Shown here: in pieces, positions 1 through 7,947 of the stretch
Position numbering within the stretch: position 1 is the stretch's first letter
Layout of the letters: each line of letters starts with the position of its first letter
Origin: Bacteroidales bacterium
GTDB taxonomy: Bacteria; Bacteroidota; Bacteroidia; Bacteroidales; UBA932
DNA length: 7,947 bases
Assembly (NCBI GenBank): GCA_017483985.1
Contig: JAFUUB010000124.1
Coordinates: 1-7,947, forward strand
Direction of reading: 5' to 3'
Notes under the pieces: generated by a model
What the model saw: only the letters and a program-made list of their open reading frames with translations
The model's database searches: none
Told to the model about the DNA's origin: nothing
Position numbers and translations under genes: made by a program

Positions 1-463
1 CGCGTGCCGATCTGCGCATAATGCCGCTGCCGCAGGAAGGGCTCCGCGTCGGTGATATCGCCCTCCTCACCCAGCTTCTGGCCGAAGTCCAGGCCCAGCG
101 CCGAGATGGAAACCCCGATTTTCTGGCGCGAGAGATATTCGGGCAAAGTGAGTCCGAGCTTGGGATCCACGACGATGAATTCGTCGGCGTCGACGCCGAT
201 GACCAGGTCATACCCCTGCGAGAGGAGCCCCGCAGCCTGCGCCGAAAGGAACTTCAAACGGCCTTTCTCCGCGGAAACGACCTGCGATCCGATCTTCTCG
301 TGCAGTTCGGCGTGCGTGCCGGCACAGAAATCCGCGATCTGCTGGTCCAGACCGTCGAAATAGATATAGAGGTTCTTCCGGCCCAGTTGTGCACCGTAAT
401 ATTCTACCCATTTACGCAGGTAGAAGTCGTCGTTGCGGACCATGGTCAGTGCGGCTATCTTCT

Positions 464-467
<4 letters not shown>
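1..467 (-). CDS. Glycosyltransferase, family-2-like (N-terminal 155 codons; C-terminus outside window)
   Basis: The visible part resembles the compact GT2-type glycosyltransferases of bacterial polysaccharide loci, which transfer a sugar from a nucleotide-sugar donor to a growing glycan on the cytoplasmic side. It opens MKKIAALTMVRNDDFYLRKW. The 'TMVRND' strand followed by a 'LRKWVEYY' helix is the usual start of the Glyco_tranf_2_4-like subgroup. A strand 'LYIYFDGLD' lies near residues 33-41. An acidic DAD triplet at residues 93-95 (in VIGVDADEF) is the expected DXD-type site for the divalent metal and sugar nucleotide. No signal peptide or membrane segment is visible. The ATG at 467-465 overlaps the uvrA stop TGA (466-464) as ATGA, so translation is probably coupled. 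The context (export protein and Wzz upstream in the same operon) supports surface-glycan assembly. Donor, acceptor and linkage cannot be inferred, and the reading frame runs off the left edge. Confidence 0.85.
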
Positions 468-3258
<2,791 letters not shown>

Positions 3259-3262
<4 letters not shown>

Positions 3263-4395
3263 GCCTGGGCGGGAGCTGCCGGTTCTTCCTCCTCATCTTC
3301 CTTCTTCTTCAGGCCGGCCAGGAAATCCCTGCCCCAGAGCACCCAGACGATAGCGAGGACCGCTCCGAGAAACACACAGGTAACGAGGATGGTCGCCTTG
3401 GAGGGTTTGCTTTGCTTGAGCGGGACCTGAGGCGGGTTGATCACGGTAAACACCGGCGTCTCCAGCTGGACCTTGGCTTTGGCCGCCTGGAGCTGCTGGG
3501 CGCAGCTGTTGTAAAGCTGGAAGGTGAGATTCATTTCGTTCTGCAGGCGCTCCTGCTCGGTTCTGACCCGCTGGAGGACGACGCCCTGGTTGCGGTCCAC
3601 GTAGCTGGCATACCGCTGCTGGGCGCTGTAGTAATTCTCCTTGGCCTCGTCATAAAGACCCTGGTAGTAGTCCAGGTCCTTGCGGGATTTTTCCGTACGG
3701 TACCGGACCACATAGGATTGCAGTTTGTTGATTACTTCTTCCGATATCCGGGCGGCCACCAGTGGATCTTGAGCGGTGACGGAAAGAGAGATTACGGATG
3801 TCTTTTTCTCTACCGTAAGGAAGATGCTGTTCCTGATGACTTTGGCAATCCGGGACTGTTCCGCGGTAAGACGCAAAGGATCCATGTTGGCATAGCCTGT
3901 TATGGGATCCTTCCTTTCTTGGAAAAGGCCTTTGATCCAAGCCATGGCCATAGACGGAGCTCTAGTTACGACCGTCCACCAGGGGCTGCGGGTATGCTCT
4001 TTCAGGTAGGTGTAATAATCCGCCTTCCCGTCCTTGAATTCCACCTGGACAGGGAACAGTTCGACGATGAAGGGCGTGGACGAGACGATGTCAGGGTACA
4101 GGTCGGGATAGACGGCATCGGACGTGCTGATGGATCCCAGGTTGACACCCGCCAGGCTCGCCAACGATCCCAGGCTGCCAGTGCCGGATTTAGCGACAAG
4201 TTCGGGTGCCAGCTTTGAAGATACCGTATACTCTTTCGGGATGCTGAAGGCAATCACCAGTCCGACCACGGCGGCGATACCGCTCCATACCAGGATACGC
4301 TTCCATTCCCGAAGGAGTCTGCGGACTAACACCATGATGTCGATCTCTTCGTATTCTTCCTCTACATAGAGGGACCTATTGTCTTCTTCCATCAT
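3259..4395 (-). CDS. Wzz-type polysaccharide co-polymerase / chain-length determinant protein
   Basis: This 378-residue inner-membrane protein has the layout of the Wzz/PCP family, which sets glycan chain length and works with the polymerase and the outer-membrane exporter. A short acidic cytoplasmic N-terminus precedes TM1 at about 34-51. A large periplasmic region follows, with a [11 protein letters not shown] stretch near 73-83 and [14 protein letters not shown] at about 96-109, both as in Bacteroidales Wzz proteins. A Gln/Glu-rich probable coiled coil covers about 240-312. The proline-rich segment [12 protein letters not shown] at 320-331 leads into TM2 at about 335-353. The C-terminal tail is short and charged ([10 protein letters not shown]). 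It has no Walker motifs or tyrosine-rich kinase tail, so it is not a Wzc-type fused kinase. The start is one of two adjacent ATGs (4395 or 4392). Upstream in-frame codons run back into the export gene and encode no family sequence. The gap to the preceding stop is 14 bp. The stop TGA (3261-3259) overlaps the probable TTG start of uvrA. Confidence 0.93.
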
Positions 4396-4409
4396 AAGGC
4401 AAGGAATCT

Positions 4410-6830
4410 TTATCGGGTAAACAGATTGACAAGCGTCGCCACCATGGTAGCCAGCGAAACGGCCGACGTGCCCAGGGACATCACCTGGGGAGCAGACATC
4501 GGAGCACGTTCCGGTTTTGCCGGAACAATGATTTCGCAACCGGGTTCAATCTTGGCGCCTATTGAAGAGGCTCGTTTCACACGTCCGTTCATATAGACGA
4601 TATATGTTTTTTTCCAACGCGCACGTTCTCCATAACCACCGGCTGCATCGATGTAATAATCCAGGTTCTTGCCGGGGATAAAGACCGTTGTGTTGGGAAA
4701 CATGACAGCACCGCTGATACGTACGGTCATGATTTCTTCCGGCACAAAGATCCGGTCGCCGTCACGCAGGATCATATCATACTCGGAGCCGGGCTTCGTA
4801 ACCGCCTTGTCCAGTTCTATACCAACCGTATAGGATTGGTCAGCAAGTACTTGGTCCAAGTCGAGAGAATCCCGGATGGCGCTGGAAGAGGCAATCCGGC
4901 GGATGGTTCTTTGAAGATTCTGTTCCTCCTTATTCATGCGGCGGGTCAGGGTGGAGCCGTGCAGGAATGCCCGGTCGGTCTTGCCGCCGGCACGCTTGAG
5001 CAGGTCTGAGAGACGCTCACCCTCGGTCAGCAGGACATACTCACCCGGGAAGGCGACTTCCCCTTCGATCCGGACGAATTTCTGTGTACGGTAGGCCGGG
5101 CTGCGACGCACGGAAACTACATCATAAGGCTGCAGGTAGAAGTTCTCCCCACCGTCAATCGCCAGGTTATCCTTGATGGCAAAAGAGAATGTCTCTCCAA
5201 TCGTATCTTTCGGCATCGTACTGTAAGGGTCGGTGACGCGTCGCGCTACATCCACCCGGGAATAGGAAGCGCCTTCCAACAGACCACCAGCCTGCAAGAT
5301 CAGGTCTTCCACGGTCGCATTCTCGGAGAAAGGGAAAACACCCGGACTGGCCACGGCACCATTGATGGTCAGGGTTCCCCGGTCATTGATTTCGTGGATA
5401 CCCGAGACGACCAGGATATCATTCTTCCGCAGGAGGACATCATCCGCCTTTCCAGAGAGGATACCCGACAGGTCCACGGAGATGGTTTCCAGGCTGAGAT
5501 CATCCTTCTCACGCATGATGACGGCACGGCCCGTAAAGGCATCCTCCTTCAGACCGCCGGCACCGGCAATGAGTTGGCGCACCGTCGCGATCTCCTTGCC
5601 GAGCTCAAACATCCCCGGACGGAAAACATATCCCCGGACCTCTACCTTGTTGGCGAATCTGTCCATGCTGGCTCCAACCGTGACGTAGTCACCGTCTTCC
5701 ATTCGGAAACCATCGATTTGGTCTGCCTTGACATTGAAGACCTGACGTTCCGGACCAGTCTGCCGAATCAAGCGAAAATCTTCCCGGAACGCATCGCTGG
5801 AGAAACCTCCCGCATAATCGATCAAGGTCGACAGACTCTCTCCCCCCAGCAATTCGTACGACATCGGGCGCTTGACCTTTCCGCTGACAGTCACGATATT
5901 GACGTAAGGAGGTACCATGACGACATCTCCTTCCTGCAGAGCGATATCCGTATCCGTCCGACCCTCGATCAAATAGTCATATACGTCCACGCTCGCAATC
6001 TGTTCCCCGCCCCGGATGACCTTGATGGCTCGGAGGGTTCCCCGGGAGGTCACGCCACCTGCGCGGTAGAGCGCATGAAAAACCGATGAAAAAGAAGAAA
6101 GGCGGAAAGTGCCCGGAGTTCTGACTTCTCCCATCACGTTCACCTGGATCGTTCGGATCGACCCCAATGTCACACTGACAGAAGTATTGGGCTTGCTACC
6201 TCCGATGCTCGAATATTTGGAAACCAAGGCTTTCCGGATTTTCTCCGTAGCGGCCGCAATGGTAAGGCCACTCAATTGAATCGGGCCGATCTGACTGATA
6301 TAGACCCGCCCTTCCGGCGAGATCGTCAGAGTATAGCTTCCCTCGCTATATCCCCAAATGTCTATGATGACCTGGTCACCAGGCCCCAGGCGATAATCCT
6401 GCGGCGTCGCGGCGTTTTCGTTCGGTTCGAACGTCAAGGATCGCTGTCCCCGAAACAGGTCGTGTCCGTAAATCTGCACCCCGGATCCTTCCTCGGGATC
6501 CGCAGCCTGGGCCGCCACGGAGTCTAACACACCATCACCTGGCGCGACCGCTTCCGCCCGTGAATCCCGGGATATCGTCCCATGAGAAAGAGCTTGATCG
6601 GTTACCGTCCCTTCCGAAGTCTGCTCTGCTTCGTATTTTGCCTTTATACGCTCCGCTTGCGCCTGGGTAACACCGCGAGCAAGTAGTTCCTTGCCGATCT
6701 CGTTTTGGGACTTACCTGCAGCAAGGCTGGACTTCACATAGCTAACAACCTGGTCATCGGTCATTTGCGCATATGCACCCAAGGAGAGGGAACACATTAT
6801 GATGACCGCAATCAAACCCTTTTTTCTCAT
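4410..6830 (-). CDS. Outer-membrane polysaccharide export protein (Wza-like, Poly_export plus six SLBB-like repeats)
   Basis: This 806-residue secreted protein is the first gene of the operon and should form the periplasmic and outer-membrane conduit for a surface polysaccharide. Residues 1-21 form a signal peptide (MRKKG, hydrophobic core, cut after AYA before Gln22). Cys13 does not sit in a convincing lipobox, so I predict signal peptidase I cleavage, not lipoprotein processing as in E. coli Wza. Residues 23-70 form a charged helical segment (VVSYVKSSLAAGKSQNEIGK and following). The Poly_export core runs from about 143 (DYRLGPGDQVIIDIWGYSEG) to 222. Six SLBB-like repeats with the pattern V-x-G-x-V-x-x-P-G begin near 230, 314, 397, 488, 587 and 704. 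A hydrophobic or amphipathic stretch closes the protein at about 784-803, where a Wza-type membrane helix would lie. It is roughly twice the length of E. coli Wza because of the extra SLBB repeats, as is common in Bacteroidota. I chose the ATG at 6830 because the signal peptide starts there. A TTG eight codons upstream is in frame but adds nothing recognisable. Confidence 0.94.
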   Translation of the reverse strand: MRKKGLIAVIIMCSLSLGAYAQMTDDQVVSYVKSSLAAGKSQNEIGKELLARGVTQAQAERIKAKYEAEQTSEGTVTDQALSHGTISRDSRAEAVAPGDGVLDSVAAQAADPEEGSGVQIYGHDLFRGQRSLTFEPNENAATPQDYRLGPGDQVIIDIWGYSEGSYTLTISPEGRVYISQIGPIQLSGLTIAAATEKIRKALVSKYSSIGGSKPNTSVSVTLGSIRTIQVNVMGEVRTPGTFRLSSFSSVFHALYRAGGVTSRGTLRAIKVIRGGEQIASVDVYDYLIEGRTDTDIALQEGDVVMVPPYVNIVTVSGKVKRPMSYELLGGESLSTLIDYAGGFSSDAFREDFRLIRQTGPERQVFNVKADQIDGFRMEDGDYVTVGASMDRFANKVEVRGYVFRPGMFELGKEIATVRQLIAGAGGLKEDAFTGRAVIMREKDDLSLETISVDLSGILSGKADDVLLRKNDILVVSGIHEINDRGTLTINGAVASPGVFPFSENATVEDLILQAGGLLEGASYSRVDVARRVTDPYSTMPKDTIGETFSFAIKDNLAIDGGENFYLQPYDVVSVRRSPAYRTQKFVRIEGEVAFPGEYVLLTEGERLSDLLKRAGGKTDRAFLHGSTLTRRMNKEEQNLQRTIRRIASSSAIRDSLDLDQVLADQSYTVGIELDKAVTKPGSEYDMILRDGDRIFVPEEIMTVRISGAVMFPNTTVFIPGKNLDYYIDAAGGYGERARWKKTYIVYMNGRVKRASSIGAKIEPGCEIIVPAKPERAPMSAPQVMSLGTSAVSLATMVATLVNLFTR

Positions 6831-6870
6831 ATGCCTAAACTGATTTCTTGACAATTACTTATAAAACATA

Positions 6871-6902
6871 CAAAGATACTGCTTTTCCGCGTCAGAACCA
6901 AA
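6871..6902 (-). promoter_or_regulatory. Bacteroidota-type promoter for the polysaccharide/uvrA operon
   Basis: On the minus strand, TTTG (6902-6899) is followed by 20 nt and then TATCTTTG (6878-6871). This fits the -33 TTTG and -7 TAnnTTTG consensus of the Bacteroidota primary sigma factor. Transcription would start near 6865, leaving a leader of about 35 nt before the ATG at 6830. That leader is too short for an UpxY-type antitermination arrangement, and no attenuator hairpin is seen in it. No strong Shine-Dalgarno precedes the ATG. Confidence 0.75.
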
Positions 6903-6936
6903 TCAGTCCTCGAATTCAGATTTTTTTGAAAATATG

Positions 6937-6967
6937 CTTGCGGTTTTCCAAATTATGCCTATCTTTG
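6937..6967 (+). promoter_or_regulatory. Bacteroidota-type promoter for tRNA-Asp
   Basis: CTTG (6937-6940) is followed by 19 nt and then TATCTTTG (6960-6967), the same -7 element used by the divergent operon. Transcription would start near 6974, about 19 nt before the mature tRNA 5' end. The -33 element matches three of four bases; a perfect TTTG at 6925-6928 is too far upstream (31 nt). Confidence 0.65.
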
Positions 6968-6992
6968 CATCCGCATTCAACGCAAAACACCT

Positions 6993-7067
6993 GGTGTGGT
7001 AGTTCAGTTTGGTTAGAATGCCGGCCTGTCACGCCGGAGGTCGCGAGTTCGAGCCTCGTCCGCACCG
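6993..7067 (+). tRNA. tRNA-Asp (anticodon GTC)
   Basis: A full cloverleaf can be folded. The acceptor stem is GGTGTGG (6993-6999) with CCGCACC (7060-7066), including one T-G wobble. The D stem is GTTC (7002-7005) with GAAT (7016-7019). The anticodon stem is CCGGC (7021-7025) with GCCGG (7033-7037), and the loop CTGTCAC places GTC at 7028-7030. The variable loop is 7038-7042. The T stem is GCGAG (7043-7047) with CTCGT (7055-7059) around the loop TTCGAGC. The discriminator is G7067, the normal identity base for tRNA-Asp. The next bases are CAA, so CCA is not encoded and must be added enzymatically. Confidence 0.97.
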
Positions 7068-7068
7068 C

Positions 7069-7098
7069 AAGAAGCCAGTCGCAAGACTGGCTTCTTTT
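7069..7098 (+). terminator. Intrinsic terminator of the tRNA-Asp transcript
   Basis: A perfect 12-bp stem, AAGAAGCCAGTC (7069-7080) with GACTGGCTTCTT (7085-7096), closes on a GNRA-type GCAA loop (7081-7084). The stem ends in a run of four T residues (7095-7098). It begins two bases after the mature tRNA 3' end, so the tRNA is probably transcribed alone. Confidence 0.88.
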
Positions 7099-7235
7099 GT
7101 ACTACCCTGTCCCGGCCTCTGGCCGCCCAAATCTCTCTAACCCCCTGTCGCTCCCGCGATATCCGGTATAATTGACATTTTCGGTTGGTAAAACACCCTG
7201 TAAGCATTTGATTTATTTGCATTTATATCCACTTT

Positions 7236-7334
7236 ATTGAAACCGGTTCCGATAAGGTGGTGACAGGTCAAGGTAATCCCCGTAGCACGCATACTGCGCG
7301 TGATTGAAACCGGCTTCGAAAGGTGGTGACAGGT
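7236..7334. repeat. Two imperfect ~33-bp direct repeats around a 34-nt spacer
   Basis: Copy 1 (7236-7268) and copy 2 (7303-7334) both begin ATTGAAACCGG and end AAGGTGGTGACAGGT. They differ by two substitutions and one single-base gap, and similarity stops at both edges. Each copy holds a near-palindrome around ACCGGT or ACCGGC (GAAACCGGTTCC, GAAACCGGCTTC). The 34-nt spacer (7269-7302) carries a small hairpin, CACGC 7286-7290 with GCGTG 7298-7302. Possible roles are a paired protein-binding or recombination site, or a piece of a dispersed repeat. No nuclease, integrase or cas gene is visible. Confidence 0.85.
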
Positions 7335-7572
7335 TAATAATAAAAAGACGTCAAAGATGTCCGGGGCGGGGCTCTTCTCCCCTCGGGCTCCCCTGTCGGA
7401 TTCGATTCCTAACCCTGGGACCGGGACAGACAACGTGGTGCGCAAAGCCCTTTTTTGCGTGATAAGGAAGTCGCTGATTATCAACAAGAACTAAAAATTA
7501 CTATTGCTGAAAATACCACTGATTTCGAAAAGATGCACAGTATCAATTACTTCCTCATCACGCTTCGTCGCC

Positions 7573-7603
7573 GAGGGAGAGAGGAGAGAGGAGAGCGAGA
7601 GAG
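7573..7603. repeat. GA-rich purine tract
   Basis: A 31-nt stretch of A and G on the plus strand (GAGGGAGAGAGGAGAGAGGA and onward), interrupted only by C7596. Such homopurine-homopyrimidine runs are slippage-prone and can adopt triplex structures. It marks the boundary between the AT-rich patch and the inverted-repeat arrays. No coding explanation is evident. Confidence 0.85.
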
Positions 7604-7628
7604 TGTCGGCAGCGGCAAATGTATGTTG

Positions 7629-7753
7629 TGGGAAACAGGAGCACCCAATAGAAAAGGCCTGCGGGGTGTCCGTGTTTCCCAAGGGCCGAAATCCGGCCCT
7701 TGGGAAACACCCGGGCCCAACTGAGATCGTCAGAACGGCATCCTTGTTTCCCA
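7629..7753. repeat. Family A: four 9-bp motifs in alternating orientation, exact 72-bp period
   Basis: TGGGAAACA occurs at 7629-7637 (+), 7673-7681 (-), 7701-7709 (+) and 7745-7753 (-), all exact. Intervals are 35, 19 and 35 nt, so same-strand copies are exactly 72 bp apart. The two 35-nt intervals share only scattered bases (CCAA, GA, TCC at matching offsets), suggesting an old 72-bp tandem duplication whose inverted motifs were kept while the rest diverged. The two central copies are part of the 17-bp-stem hairpin at 7672-7710, and the outer pair could form an enclosing stem. Confidence 0.85.
7672..7710. repeat. Perfect 17-bp inverted repeat with 5-nt loop
   Basis: GTGTTTCCCAAGGGCCG (7672-7688) is the exact reverse complement of 7694-7710, with loop AAATC (7689-7693). 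Neither side is followed by a T tract, so it does not look like a Rho-independent terminator in either direction. It would form a very stable hairpin in RNA or a cruciform in DNA. Confidence 0.92.
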
Positions 7754-7781
7754 CCGCTGCGGGCTACAACCTTTTTGGCAT

Positions 7782-7941
7782 TACCAGGGGCGCACTGCCC
7801 TATCTCCGCCCCTGGCGACCTGGTTTCCTCTCTGCCAGGGGCAAAAACTGGCCTCTTTGCCCCTGGCAGGCGGTTTTCCACGTTGCCAGGGGCTGTGGGG
7901 CCTTGATTTGCCCCTGGCAGTTGTTTTCACGAGGCCGGGGC
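7782..7941. repeat. Family B: array of 9-bp inverted motifs, exact 51-bp period, open at window edge
   Basis: GCCAGGGGC alternates in orientation: 7783-7791 (+, first base A), 7808-7816 (-), 7834-7842 (+), 7859-7867 (-), 7885-7893 (+), 7910-7918 (-) and a degenerate copy at 7934-7941 (+, one base short). Intervals are 16, 17, 16, 17, 16 and 15 nt. The minus copies begin at 7808, 7859 and 7910, exactly 51 bp apart. Pairing is strongest for 7832-7845 with 7856-7869 (14 bp perfect). Alternate intervals share a GGTTTTCC-like core (7822-7828, 7872-7879, 7923-7928) or a GGCCT core; otherwise they differ. The array probably continues past the right edge. Confidence 0.88.
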
Positions 7942-7947
7942 AGAAGA

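Larger units (their letters stand above)
7099..7628. other. Gene-poor region downstream of tRNA-Asp
   Basis: I find no convincing gene here. A minus-strand frame of 116 codons (7137-7487) is open but has no family resemblance, and its apparent internal repetition (two LTCHHL segments) comes from the direct repeat at 7236-7334. Base composition is patchy: GC-rich with C and G runs at 7355-7425, then AT-rich at about 7470-7555, then a purine tract. In the AT-rich patch one plus frame reads like a soluble protein fragment (residues such as ADYQQELKITIAENTTDFEK), but it has no good start and runs into the low-complexity GA tract, so at most it is a decayed remnant. Minor stem-loops lie at 7286-7302 (CACGC/GCGTG) and 7441-7459 (CGCAAA/TTTGCG). 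Confidence 0.5.

Noticed and set aside
6831..6854. Upstream TTG start for the export protein
   Set aside because: The eight extra codons would precede an already complete signal peptide that starts with ATG at 6830.
7236..7334. CRISPR array
   Set aside because: There are only two imperfect copies with a gap and one spacer, ATTGAAAC is at the wrong edge for a typical array in this orientation, and there are no cas genes. It is reported as a direct repeat instead.
7107..7429. Possible terminal inverted repeats CTGTCCCGG (7107-7115) and CCGGGACAG (7421-7429) bounding a 323-bp element
   Set aside because: A 9-bp inverted match over a few hundred bases is not far from chance, no flanking target duplication is seen, and no transposase is present.
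7441..7459. Stem-loop CGCAAA/TTTGCG as a terminator
   Set aside because: The stem is only 6 bp, the T run lies in the loop and arm and not after the stem, and no gene ends just upstream.
7137..7487. Minus-strand 116-codon frame
   Set aside because: It has no family resemblance, no promoter or ribosome binding site near the start, and its internal repetition is explained by the DNA repeat. It could be a misread structured or repeat region.
7558..7906. Overlapping plus and minus frames through the repeat arrays (LPGA/APG repeats)
   Set aside because: Palindromic repeats with periods divisible by three give open frames on both strands automatically. Both frames are broken by stops within the array and lack credible starts.

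Overview
The window looks like chromosomal DNA from a moderately GC-rich member of the Bacteroidota, probably Bacteroidales. Three things point there. Both readable promoters match the Bacteroidota consensus (TTTG or TTG, about 20 bp, then TAnnTTTG). The Wzz-type protein and the long multi-SLBB export protein have the form seen in Bacteroidales surface-polysaccharide loci. Shine-Dalgarno sequences are weak or absent. Genus cannot be assigned from the sequence alone.

Positions 1-6830 hold one tightly packed minus-strand operon. From its promoter it reads: an outer-membrane polysaccharide export protein with six SLBB-like repeats (4410-6830), a Wzz-type polysaccharide co-polymerase (3259-4395), a complete UvrA excinuclease ATPase (464-3262), and the first 155 codons of a family-2-type glycosyltransferase (1-467, cut by the window edge). 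The first junction is 14 bp. The next two are 4-bp stop/start overlaps (TTGA, then ATGA). The first two genes and the glycosyltransferase fit export, chain-length control and assembly of a surface polysaccharide. UvrA is a nucleotide-excision-repair protein and looks out of place, yet it is the most tightly coupled member.

Positions 6831-7098 hold a divergent control region and a tRNA-Asp(GTC) gene on the plus strand. Each direction has its own TATCTTTG promoter element, and the tRNA is followed by an intrinsic terminator with a 12-bp stem and a GCAA loop.

Positions 7099-7947 contain no convincing gene but much structure. There is a pair of about 33-bp direct repeats around a 34-nt spacer (7236-7334), an AT-rich patch (about 7470-7555), a GA-rich purine tract (7573-7603), and then two families of 9-bp motifs in strictly alternating orientation. 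Family A (TGGGAAACA, 7629-7753) has an exact 72-bp period and contains a perfect 17-bp-stem hairpin. Family B (GCCAGGGGC, 7782-7941) has an exact 51-bp period and runs to the window edge. This inverted-repeat array downstream of the tRNA is the part least explained by known features and the best candidate for something undescribed.
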